Of a stretch of 64,000 nucleotides of DNA, positions 36,788 to 44,353 are shown piece after piece. The translations under genes were made by a program, and so were the position numbers. Under the pieces are notes generated by a model that saw only the letters and a program-made list of their open reading frames with translations, had not been told where the DNA came from and did not search any database. Source of the stretch: CAMDHY01 sp046156265 (GTDB lineage Bacteria; Pseudomonadota; Alphaproteobacteria; Rhizobiales; Segnochrobactraceae); assembly GCF_046156265.1 (NCBI RefSeq), contig NZ_JAWDIR010000002.1:1-64000 (forward strand). Direction: 5' to 3'. The number at the start of each line of letters is the position of its first letter. Position 1 is the stretch's first letter.

Positions 36788-38596
36788 ATGCTCGACCGCC
36801 CCACCCGCTCCCGCCTGCCCCAGGACCTGCGCCGCGAGCAGCTCGTGGACGCGGCGATCGCGGCGATCGCCGAGCACGGCCTGTCGAATGTCACACTGGA
36901 CAAGGTCGCCCGGCTCGCCGGGCTGACCGCCGGCATGGTCAACTTCCACTTCCAGTCGAAGCAGGACCTCCTGCACGAGACGCTCCGACGCATCGCCGAC
37001 GAGTACCAGGCGGCCTGCGAGGCGGGCGTCGCGGCGGCCGCCGGCGACCCGGCGGCGGGGCTCATGGCGCTGGTGACGGCGAGCTTCGACCGCCGCATCG
37101 CCAGCCCGGAGAAGCTGGCGGTCTGGTACGCGTTCTGGGGCGAGAGCCGCTCGCGCGCGGACTACCTGGCGATCTGCGGGTCGTCCGACCGCGCCGTCTA
37201 CGAGGCGACCTTCGGCATGCTGGCCGAGCTCGCCTCACGCGAAGGCTCGCGCATCGACGTGCGGGCGGCGGCACTGGGCCTCTGCGGCCTGATCGACTCG
37301 CTGTCGCAGGAGGCTCTGATCCAGGGCGCCGACTTCGATCACGCCGATGCGGTCGATACCTGCCGCCGCTACCTGCAGAACCTGATGCCGAATAGTTTCG
37401 CCGTTCCCGAGGGGGAGGCCGCTCCGGCGAGCCCGGCTGCGACGACGCAGACCGCAGGCTCGCCGGAGCACCGCTCCGACCTCGACGAGGCGCTGCCGCT
37501 GACGCTGCCGTCGTGGACCTATCGCGACGCGGATTTCACGGCCCGCGAGGTCGAGACCATCCACATGCCGGCCTGGCAGATGCTCGGCCACGTCAGCGAG
37601 CTGAAGGCGCCGGGCGACTACGTGACGCTCGACATCCTCGGCAAGCGCGTCTTCGCGGTCCGCGGCGACGACGGCGAGATCCGCGCCTTCCACAATGTCT
37701 GCCGCCACCGGGCTCACGCCGTCGTCGACGGTCACGCCGGCAGTTGCGCCGGCATCATCCGCTGCCCCTATCACGCCTGGACCTACGACACCCGCGGCGT
37801 GCTGAAGGGCATCGCCGCCTCGCGCACCTTCCCGAAGCTCGACAAGGACAATCTCGGACTGTTCCCGGTGGAGTGCGAGGTGTTCCTCGGCTTCGTCTTC
37901 GTCCGCCTCGCACCCGGCGGGCCGTCGGTGGCCGAGCGCTACGCACCCTACCGGGCCGAGCTCGAGGCGCACCGGCTGGAAGAGCTCGAGCCGATCGCCC
38001 CATACTGGCAGGGCGAGATCGCCGCCGACTGGAAGAACGTCTGGGACAACTATCTCGAGGACTATCACTTCCCGACGGGCCACCCGGGCCTGTCGGGCCT
38101 GATGCAGAAGGACTACGAGCGTCAGCCCGACGGCGCGACGCGCACCATCCGCCTCGCCCACGAGATGCGCGACAATCCGGTCGGCGGCTGGGCGACGCGC
38201 GCCTATGCGAGCCTGCTGCCGCAGGTGTCGGACCACCTGCCGGAGGACCTGCGCAAGCGCTGGTCCTATCTGTTCCTCTATCCGGCGGTGTCGCTCGAGC
38301 TCTATCCGGACCTCGTCGACTTCTTCCACATCGTGCCGCTCGGCCCCGGCCGATCGATGCTGCGCTGGCGCGCCTACGGGCGGCCGGATGCGCGCCCGGC
38401 GGCGAAGGCGGTGCGGTGGCTCAACCAGCGCATCAACTACCAGGTCCACCACGAGGACGGGGCGCTGACGGAATCCGTGCAGCGCAATCTCGAGGCCGGC
38501 GCCTACCAGCGCGGCGTGCTGTCGGACATGGAAGTCAACGTCCAGGCCCTGCACGACTGGGTGCGGGCTGACCTGCCGGAGGCCGATCGATCGTGA
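36788..38596 (+). CDS. Fusion: BetI-like TetR repressor plus Rieske ring-hydroxylating-type oxygenase
   Basis: A 602-residue ORF. Residues about 10-195 are a TetR/BetI-type repressor (LRREQLVDAAIAAIAEHGLS, recognition helix AGMVNFHFQSKQDLL, BetI-like AVWYAFWGESRSRADYL). A Pro/Ala linker follows. From about 220 there is a complete oxygenase alpha subunit (SWTYRDADFTAREVETIHM onward). Rieske ligands are Cys305, His307, Cys326 and His329; mononuclear iron His427 and His432 lie in EDYHFPTGH with bridging Asp425. ATG 36788 is preferred because AGGA lies 7 bases upstream; ATG 36773 is an alternative. No internal start or frame break is seen at the junction. The oxygenase resembles N-demethylating or quaternary-amine types; the substrate is unknown. 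Confidence 0.85.
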   Translation: MLDRPTRSRLPQDLRREQLVDAAIAAIAEHGLSNVTLDKVARLAGLTAGMVNFHFQSKQDLLHETLRRIADEYQAACEAGVAAAAGDPAAGLMALVTASFDRRIASPEKLAVWYAFWGESRSRADYLAICGSSDRAVYEATFGMLAELASREGSRIDVRAAALGLCGLIDSLSQEALIQGADFDHADAVDTCRRYLQNLMPNSFAVPEGEAAPASPAATTQTAGSPEHRSDLDEALPLTLPSWTYRDADFTAREVETIHMPAWQMLGHVSELKAPGDYVTLDILGKRVFAVRGDDGEIRAFHNVCRHRAHAVVDGHAGSCAGIIRCPYHAWTYDTRGVLKGIAASRTFPKLDKDNLGLFPVECEVFLGFVFVRLAPGGPSVAERYAPYRAELEAHRLEELEPIAPYWQGEIAADWKNVWDNYLEDYHFPTGHPGLSGLMQKDYERQPDGATRTIRLAHEMRDNPVGGWATRAYASLLPQVSDHLPEDLRKRWSYLFLYPAVSLELYPDLVDFFHIVPLGPGRSMLRWRAYGRPDARPAAKAVRWLNQRINYQVHHEDGALTESVQRNLEAGAYQRGVLSDMEVNVQALHDWVRADLPEADRS

Positions 38597-38619
38597 ACGG
38601 CCTCAGTTTTTGTTGGCGG

Positions 38620-39741
38620 CTAGTTGTTCGGAGGCGGAAGTAATTTACGCAACTCTCGCAGCCTTGCAACAATTGCGGGATTAATTGCGTAGGCCTCAAG
38701 TCTATACAGTAGGCTTGTATTCATAATTCTAGAATCTATCGGAATGTTAGCGTAGCGTATTGCTTGAATTAGCATATCAAGCATGGCCTCCAATTGATCA
38801 CCAAAATAAAAGCTTTCCGCTATCAGATTATATATTAACTCAGCATGCTCCATGAACTGCGCACGATCGCCGATAAAATCAAGTATCTTTCGCAGTATCC
38901 GAAATGGAACTCGCAATTCGTCACTAAATATATGATGCGATGAAACAATATCCGAAAGGAATTCGTATAGACTGTCGTCGTAAGCAGCTGAAAAATGAGA
39001 CAGGTCGATGACAGCACAGAGTACATCTCTTGCCCCTGAAGGGGCACTGTCACCGCTGACCTGGCTATACAGCCACTTTTTCGCCACCTCCAGAACACGC
39101 TCATCGTTCGGCGCGATTCTAAGAAGCGAAAACCAAAGATTTGACCAGTTTGAGTAACTATAGTAGCGCGACTGCGACAAGGCGGCGATTAACTGCTCCC
39201 TGTCCCAATGCGATTTTATCGGTTCTATCTTAAGCTTCTTTTTCTTGTCACGACTCTGATTAATCACATCCCAGAATGACTTTTCTTTCTGAAGTATCAT
39301 TAACCCAGAATCAACCCAAAACTCTTTCTGCTTCTCTGAGCGAAAGAATGATACTCCAACTGCCTTTATTAAATCATACTGCTTGGCACGACTCTCCTCC
39401 ACCAGTCGACCTATCTGCATACGAAGGAGAGGGCTTCCACCGTCGTGATTTAAATGCTCTTCATAATACGAAAAAACGCTTTCAATATTTCCTGCAAATA
39501 TCCTCCCACAGTTTTCACGAAACGCAATTATTCCAGGCTGATCTACGTCTACGGAAAGCTCAGAACTCATCGAAATTAACTCGAACTCCTCAGCGTCATA
39601 GAATGGCGAGAAGGATCTTATCAGAAGAAACTCATCCATACTCTGAACATACGGAACATTAGATCTTGAATAGCTGAAAATAGGGACAAGAAGAGACGGG
39701 GCTCCGCCGGACAAATCCATAACTGACGATAGCCTAAACAC
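38620..39741 (-). CDS. Unknown AT-rich island protein B (downstream partner)
   Basis: A 373-residue soluble protein, mostly predicted helix after about residue 100, with no signal peptide or membrane segment. I recognise no family. The N-terminal 100 residues are strand-like (FSPFYDAEEFELISMSSE) and the rest has a HEAT/TPR-like spacing of amphipathic helices (EHAELIYNLIAESFYFG), which is only an impression. The GTG at 39741 is preceded by a GAGGGGGG run; TTG 39744 and ATG 39717 are alternatives. It overlaps the end of the upstream gene by 8 bp, so the two are translationally coupled. Confidence 0.8.
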   Translation of the reverse strand: MFRLSSVMDLSGGAPSLLVPIFSYSRSNVPYVQSMDEFLLIRSFSPFYDAEEFELISMSSELSVDVDQPGIIAFRENCGRIFAGNIESVFSYYEEHLNHDGGSPLLRMQIGRLVEESRAKQYDLIKAVGVSFFRSEKQKEFWVDSGLMILQKEKSFWDVINQSRDKKKKLKIEPIKSHWDREQLIAALSQSRYYSYSNWSNLWFSLLRIAPNDERVLEVAKKWLYSQVSGDSAPSGARDVLCAVIDLSHFSAAYDDSLYEFLSDIVSSHHIFSDELRVPFRILRKILDFIGDRAQFMEHAELIYNLIAESFYFGDQLEAMLDMLIQAIRYANIPIDSRIMNTSLLYRLEAYAINPAIVARLRELRKLLPPPNN

Positions 39742-40513
39742 CAAAGAACCCCCCTCTTCGCATTATATTTTCCACCTTCTCGTATATTGCGTAGTAGTAA
39801 TAATCCTTCTTCAGAGGATACAATGGATATGTATCAAGGACAACTTCTGGTCTATCTTCAAAGAATTCAATTACCCTGTCATCTGCCAGGTATGACTCTG
39901 GAATTATTGCGGCTATAAGATTCTCTTTGTTAAGTAAAACATCTTCTGCGGTTTGCACTTCAATCGAAAATCGCCGATCGTCGAGCTTACTGTCCTTAAA
40001 TTCTATCAATTTATGCAGAGCTTTTATCTCTTCATCAAGCATCTCTACATCAAACTTCGACTCGAATTCTGTTCTACCCCGTCCCTTTAGGTGAAAATAC
40101 GACCTCTTGTCGCCAAAAAATGTTCCAATTATTTTCTCTGCAGCCTCTCCGTCCCCGGATACCTCAAACTCACCGATATCCATCATGCTGATGAAATGGG
40201 GGTACTTTCCATCCTTGAATGCTCCACTGTCAAATGGAAACGCCCTCTTTATCCTTACCGCTTTATACTGCACAACAAAGCAAATTGGAAGCTCCCAGTA
40301 CTCCGCTTCGCTGTCCAATTTTCTCTTGAACGCGGGCCTTCCGACAAAAAAGTATGACAAATTTTCGCTCTTGAACACTTTGCATTTACTTGTTTTTATT
40401 GCATTAGCTTTCATGAATTTTTTCAGAAAATATGCTTCGGTCGAATGCACTAATGGCAGTGCGTCTGCTTTCTGAATCTGATTGCGTTGTAAAAAATCAA
40501 AAAGACTGCCCAC
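39734..40513 (-). CDS. Unknown AT-rich island protein A (first gene), possibly ADP-ribosyltransferase-like
   Basis: A 259-residue soluble protein starting at GTG 40513 after GAGGAG. The first 110 residues hold ADALPLVHSTEAYFLKKFM, then ENLSYFFVGRPAF, ELPICFVV and RAFPFDSGAF. The early His-Ser-Thr strand, the Y-F-F-x-G-R-P-A segment and a later acidic helix recall the arrangement in ADP-ribosyltransferase-like folds such as DarT. This similarity is weak and by eye only. The C-terminus has KKDYYYYAIYEKVENI. It is the promoter-proximal gene of the island pair. A defence or toxin role is inference from island setting and pairing. Confidence 0.8.
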   Translation of the reverse strand: MGSLFDFLQRNQIQKADALPLVHSTEAYFLKKFMKANAIKTSKCKVFKSENLSYFFVGRPAFKRKLDSEAEYWELPICFVVQYKAVRIKRAFPFDSGAFKDGKYPHFISMMDIGEFEVSGDGEAAEKIIGTFFGDKRSYFHLKGRGRTEFESKFDVEMLDEEIKALHKLIEFKDSKLDDRRFSIEVQTAEDVLLNKENLIAAIIPESYLADDRVIEFFEDRPEVVLDTYPLYPLKKDYYYYAIYEKVENIMRRGGFFGV

Positions 40514-40641
40514 GGCAAGTGCTCCTCACCCTAGCGCGATATATGCTTCCAAAACGAAACTTAGCGCAAGTAGAAACCTAACACGATCCCCCTCTGGCAG
40601 GGTCAGCGCCAAATGCTCATCCCCCGACGCTCTGGCGCAAC

Positions 40642-40673
40642 AAAAAAGGGGCGCAGCCGATGGCCGCGCCCCT
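40642..40673 (-). terminator. Rho-independent terminator after the sigma-factor operon
   Basis: On the minus strand AGGGGCGC (40673-40666) pairs perfectly with GCGCCCCT (40654-40647) around an 11-base loop, followed by a run of T. It ends transcription of the cysteine-rich protein gene at 40700-40930 and marks the right border of the AT-rich island. Confidence 0.85.
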
Positions 40674-40699
40674 CTGCCTTCACACGGTGAACGAACTGA

Positions 40700-40930
40700 T
40701 TACTTGCTCGCCTCGACTGCGGCGAGCGCGTCGACGCAGGCCTGGCTGATCTTGTCCTTGTTCTCGAGCAGGCAGGCCATCATGCCCGAGCGCGGCGTGC
40801 CGGCGCAGACCGACATCGCGTCGGCGCGGCAGGCCTTCTGGGCGGCCTGGACGGCGGCCTGGCTCTGCGCGAACGCCGGCGCGGCGGCGAAGGCGGTGGC
40901 GGCAAGGGCGAGCGCAATAATCGTCTTCAT
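40700..40930 (-). CDS. Small periplasmic cysteine-rich-repeat protein
   Basis: A 76-residue exported protein. Its signal peptide (MKTIIALALAATAFAAAPAFA) is cleaved after AFA, leaving about 55 residues with one repeat of the form KACRADAMSVCAG ... ACLLENKDKISQACVDAL. This spacing fits the cysteine-rich (GLG1/FGFR-type) repeat. GGAG precedes the ATG at 40930. It follows the sensor gene by 61 bp and precedes a strong terminator, so it is probably the last gene of, or a target of, the sigma-factor cluster. Confidence 0.8.
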   Translation of the reverse strand: MKTIIALALAATAFAAAPAFAQSQAAVQAAQKACRADAMSVCAGTPRSGMMACLLENKDKISQACVDALAAVEASK

Positions 40931-40991
40931 CTTGATTCTCCGGGGGGAACATCCCTCCAGCTCTACGGTGTAGAGGGCTGCGACCCTTCTC

Positions 40992-41444
40992 TCAACGGGC
41001 CTGAAATTTCTGCATGAGGGCGCGGCGGCGCTCCGCCGGGATCGCCTCGACGGTCTGGAGCACGGCATCGACGACGAGGTCGAAGGAGCGGCTGCGCCAG
41101 GTGCGCACGTCGTAGAGGGCGGCCCGGATGGCGGCGGGATCGAGCTCCGGGGCCTGCAGGAGTTCGATGACGCGAGCCCGCGCCGCCTGCACGCCGGCCT
41201 CGTTGTGGGCGAGATCCGCCTGGCGCTCGGCGAAGGCGCGCTCGGCGATCACCCGGTCCTCGGGATCGAGGAAGGAGGCCGCCCGCGGCAGGATGCGCAT
41301 CGGGCTGGTGGCGTCGACGAGCGGCAGGTCGAGGCGCCAGGTGAGCGTCACCGCATAGCTCGCGAGCAGCACGTTGGCCGACAGCGAGGCGATCAGGAGT
41401 GGCCAGAGCCAGCGGGACCGACGTCGCGGTGCAGTCGGCGTCAT
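40992..41444 (-). CDS. Membrane-anchored periplasmic sensor (Spy/CpxP/CnrX-like)
   Basis: A 150-residue protein with one N-terminal membrane helix (WLWPLLIASLSANVLLASYA, about residues 11-30) and a helical periplasmic domain (ERAFAERQADLAHNEAGVQA, then RRRALMQKF). This fits the heavy-metal sensor or resistance family related to Spy, CpxP and CnrX. ATG 41444 overlaps the stop of the preceding anti-sigma gene (ATGA). By analogy with CnrX it may signal metal or envelope stress to the anti-sigma factor, which is inference. Confidence 0.7.
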   Translation of the reverse strand: MTPTAPRRRSRWLWPLLIASLSANVLLASYAVTLTWRLDLPLVDATSPMRILPRAASFLDPEDRVIAERAFAERQADLAHNEAGVQAARARVIELLQAPELDPAAIRAALYDVRTWRSRSFDLVVDAVLQTVEAIPAERRRALMQKFQAR

Positions 41445-41878
41445 TGGCGGACCCAAGGGCTCACGGGAGCGCCGTCGATCAGCAGCGCCGTCAGGTATTC
41501 CGCGCCGGACATCGGCGGCGTGATCGGTTGCGCGAGGCCGAGGCCGATGCCGATCACGGCAGCGGAGGCGAGGCTCGTCGCCGGCATGAACCACGTCCGC
41601 CAGCGGCGGCGGGCGGTGCGCTGCGCCGCCTCCGCCGCGAGTGTGGTGGCGATCCGGCCAACCAGGGCATCGCTGCGCGCCGGCGCCACCACCGGACGGG
41701 CCGACGCGATGGCGCGATCGAGACGGCCGGCGTCCAGGAGGAGGGCAGCCGCCGACGGCGACACCGACGCCAGTGCTTCGGCGCGCTGACGCGTCTCCTC
41801 CGGCCAGCGGGCGATGTCGGCGCCCCAGGCGGCGGCCAGCGACCCGAACTCCTCGACCGTCATCTCTTCACCCGTCAT
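41441..41878 (-). CDS. Putative membrane anti-sigma factor
   Basis: A 145-residue protein. An N-terminal cytoplasmic part (TVEEFGSLAAAWGADIARWP, then ETRQRAEALA) is followed by one membrane helix (about residues 100-120, SLASAAVIGIGLGLAQ) and a short periplasmic tail. No family signature is certain. Its role is inferred from topology and from its position overlapping the ECF sigma gene (ATGA) and the sensor gene. Confidence 0.65.
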   Translation of the reverse strand: MTGEEMTVEEFGSLAAAWGADIARWPEETRQRAEALASVSPSAAALLLDAGRLDRAIASARPVVAPARSDALVGRIATTLAAEAAQRTARRRWRTWFMPATSLASAAVIGIGLGLAQPITPPMSGAEYLTALLIDGAPVSPWVRQ

Positions 41879-42438
41879 GGTCGTCTCCGCGTCGCGGCAT
41901 TCGCCGCCACCCGCTCGCGGATGGCGATGCGGGCGCGGGTGAGGAGGGACTCGAACGCCTTCTCGCCGAGATTGAGCGCTGCCGCCGCCTCCCGGCCGCT
42001 CATCTCTTCGAAGTGGAACAGCACGAGGGCAGCGCGCTGGCGCTCCGGCAGGTCGGCCAGGGCGGCATCCACGGCGGCACGCTCCTCGGCGGCGGCGAGA
42101 TCGTCGTCGGCGCGCGGCGCCGGGTCGGCGATCTCCAAATCGGGGTCGAGGGGCTCGGTCCGGCGGCCGCGAAGGCGGTCGATCGACAGGTTGACGACGA
42201 TCTGGCCGAGCCAGCTCGTGAACCGGCCGCGCGCGACGTCGAAGCTCGCCGCCTGGCGCCACACCCGCAGGAAGGCGTCCTGGGCGACGTCGTCGGCATC
42301 GGCCCGGTTGCGCGTGATTCCCTCGGCCATGCGCACGGTCCGCGGCATGTGACGTTGCATCAAGACTCTCAGCGCACGACTGTCCCCACCGGCGATCCGC
42401 TCCATCAGGTCCTCGTCGCTCTCCTCCTGAACGCCCAT
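41875..42438 (-). CDS. ECF-family RNA polymerase sigma factor
   Basis: A 187-residue ECF sigma factor. Region 2 (RHMPRTVRMAEGITRNRADA, then DDVAQDAFLRVWRQ) and region 4 (ALADLPERQRAALVLFHFEE, then MSGREAAAALNLGEKAFESL) are complete. It heads a cluster with an anti-sigma factor, a periplasmic sensor and a small cysteine-rich protein. Met12 (42405) is a possible alternative start if the GGAAC-type promoter just upstream is real. Confidence 0.92.
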   Translation of the reverse strand: MGVQEESDEDLMERIAGGDSRALRVLMQRHMPRTVRMAEGITRNRADADDVAQDAFLRVWRQAASFDVARGRFTSWLGQIVVNLSIDRLRGRRTEPLDPDLEIADPAPRADDDLAAAEERAAVDAALADLPERQRAALVLFHFEEMSGREAAAALNLGEKAFESLLTRARIAIRERVAANAATRRRP

Positions 42439-42441
42439 CGA

Positions 42442-42466
42442 AACACTGCACCCCAGCCGGCGTTCC
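42442..42466 (-). promoter_or_regulatory. Candidate ECF-type promoter immediately before the sigma gene
   Basis: On the minus strand GGAAC (42466-42462), 16 bases, then TGTT (42445-42442). It ends only three bases before the annotated ATG, so the transcript would be leaderless or translation would begin at Met12. The -10 differs by one base from CGTT. Confidence 0.3.
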
Positions 42467-42563
42467 GGGGCGCGGATCGCCGCCCGGAGGACCGAGCATC
42501 AACTCAAATACGATTCCGGTCACCAAATCCTTCTCGGCCGCCGCGACCGGGGCCGGACCGGTT

Positions 42564-43394
42564 TCAGTTCGCCCGGCTGCCCGCGACGAGCCGACGGTGC
42601 TGGACGCGGTTGGAAATGACGGTGCCGAGAACCACGACTGTCGTCACCACGACGATGATGATGGTCGCGAGGGCGTTTATGTCGGGCGTCAGGCCAAGGC
42701 GGACCTTGGAGAAGATCAGCATCGGCAGGGTCGTCGCACCGGGCCCGGAGGTGAAGGTGGCGATGACGAGATCGTCGAGTGACAGCGTGAAGGCGAGCAG
42801 CCAGCCTGACACCATCGCCGGCGCGAGCAGCGGCAGGGTGATGTCGAACAGCACACGCGCCGGCCGCGAGCCGAGGTCCATCGCCGCCTCCTCGAGCGAG
42901 ACGTCGACCATGGCGAGGCGCGACTGGATGACGACGGCGACGTAGGCCATCGAGAAGGTGATGTGGGCGATGGTGATCGTCATCATGCCGCGCCCGGCCG
43001 GCCAGCCGAAGCTGCCTTCGAGAGCGACGAACAGCAGGAGCAGCGACAGCCCGGTGATCACCTCCGGCATGACGAGGGGCGCCGTCACCATGCCGGAGAA
43101 CAGGAGCCGTCCCCGGAAGCGGCCGAAGCGGGCGAGCGCGATGCCGGCCATGGTGCCGAGCACGGTGGCAACGGTGGCCGAGACGGCGGCGATCTGCAGC
43201 GAGAGCAGCGCCGCGTCGATCACCATCTTGTTGGCGAAGAGCTCGCCGTACCACTTCGTCGAGAAGCCGCCCCAGACGGTGGCGAGCCGCGAGGCGTTGA
43301 AGGAATAGGCCATCATCAGGAGGATGGGGCCGTAGAGGAAGACGAAGCCCGCCACCAGCCAGACGGTGAGGAAGGTGGAGCGGCCGTGCCTCAC
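42564..43394 (-). CDS. potI: Polyamine-type ABC transporter permease (PotI-like)
   Basis: A 276-residue permease with six hydrophobic segments and the inner-loop motif EEAAMDLGSRPARVLFDITLP (EAA motif). It starts with VRHGRSTFLTVWLVAGFVF and ends in a helix followed by a basic tail. GTG 43394 overlaps the stop of potH (GTGA). With the potH, potG and potF products it would import a polyamine or similar cationic amine. Confidence 0.92.
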   Translation of the reverse strand: MRHGRSTFLTVWLVAGFVFLYGPILLMMAYSFNASRLATVWGGFSTKWYGELFANKMVIDAALLSLQIAAVSATVATVLGTMAGIALARFGRFRGRLLFSGMVTAPLVMPEVITGLSLLLLFVALEGSFGWPAGRGMMTITIAHITFSMAYVAVVIQSRLAMVDVSLEEAAMDLGSRPARVLFDITLPLLAPAMVSGWLLAFTLSLDDLVIATFTSGPGATTLPMLIFSKVRLGLTPDINALATIIIVVVTTVVVLGTVISNRVQHRRLVAGSRAN

Positions 43395-44353
43395 TTGCCC
43401 TCCTCCGCCTGGCGCATCTGGTAGTGCTGGAACATCAGGATCGGCACGACGAGCAGGATGAGCAGCACGACGGCGACGGCGGACGCCACCGGCCAGTCGC
43501 GGTTCGAATAGAACTCGTCGAACAGCACGCGGCCGATCATCGGGCTCGACGGATTGCCGAGCAGCGCCGGGATGACGTACTCGCCGGTCGCCGGAATGAA
43601 GACGAGCAGGCCGCCGGCGATGATGCCGGGAACGGACAGCGGCAGCGTCACGTCGACGAACACCTGCCAGCGGCGGGAGCCGAGGTCCATCGCCGCCTCC
43701 CACAGGCTCGGATCCATCTTCTCGAGCGTCACGTAGAGCGGCAGCACCATGAACGGCAGGTAGGAATAGACGATGCCGAGATAGACGGCGAAGTCGGTGT
43801 TCATCATCTCGATCGGCTGGTCGATGACGCCGAAGAAGATGAGCACGTTGTTGATCAGGCCCTGCTTGTTGAGGATGCCCATCCACGCATAGATGCGCAG
43901 GAGGAACGACGTCCAGAACGGCAGGATCACCAGCAACAGCAGGATGTTACGGGTGGTCGGGGCCGAGCGGGCGATGCCGTAGGCGATCGGGTAGCCGACG
44001 AGGAGGCAGAGCGCCGTCGAGATCGCGGCGATCTTCAGCGCGTTGAGGTAGCCGTTGAGATAGAGCGTGTCGTCGATCAGGTAGGCGTAATTCTGGAAGT
44101 AGAGCTGGATCGACAGCGCCCCGTCCTCGGTCCACTGCCACAGCGAGGTATAGGGCGGCAGCGCGATCTCGGAGAGCGCGAGGCTGATCTTCACGACAAT
44201 GAGGAACGGCGCCAGGAAGAAGACGAGCAGCCAGAGATAGGGCACGGCGAGCAGGATCGCCTGCCAGGAGCGCGAGGCGAAATCGGCGAGGCGAGCGCCG
44301 AGGGGCCGGCGCGGCGGCGCGTGCGCGACCGAGGGCTCGGCGACGGCGCTCAT
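43391..44353 (-). CDS. potH: Polyamine-type ABC transporter permease (PotH-like)
   Basis: A 320-residue permease: ILLAVPYLWLLVFFLAPFLI at the first helix, ILPFWTSFLLRIYAWMGIL in the core, and the EAA motif LWEAAMDLGSRRWQVFVDVT. ATG 44353 overlaps the stop of potG. It is the usual partner of PotI. Confidence 0.92.
   Translation of the reverse strand: MSAVAEPSVAHAPPRRPLGARLADFASRSWQAILLAVPYLWLLVFFLAPFLIVVKISLALSEIALPPYTSLWQWTEDGALSIQLYFQNYAYLIDDTLYLNGYLNALKIAAISTALCLLVGYPIAYGIARSAPTTRNILLLLVILPFWTSFLLRIYAWMGILNKQGLINNVLIFFGVIDQPIEMMNTDFAVYLGIVYSYLPFMVLPLYVTLEKMDPSLWEAAMDLGSRRWQVFVDVTLPLSVPGIIAGGLLVFIPATGEYVIPALLGNPSSPMIGRVLFDEFYSNRDWPVASAVAVVLLILLVVPILMFQHYQMRQAEEGK

Larger units (their letters stand above)
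38597..40640. other. AT-rich genomic island with two overlapping genes
   Basis: Base composition changes abruptly from very GC-rich to AT-rich right after the oxygenase stop and back again near 40560. Codons inside favour A/T at third positions (AAA, TTT, AAT), unlike all neighbours. It carries two minus-strand genes and nothing else. I see no tRNA, integrase, transposase or clear direct repeats at its ends. The composition marks recent acquisition. Confidence 0.85.

Noticed and set aside
40585..40612. A CCCCCTCTGGCAGGG stretch resembling a family A end at the right border of the AT-rich island
   Set aside because: Only about 15 bases resemble the element and there is no partner end, so it cannot be claimed as a remnant.
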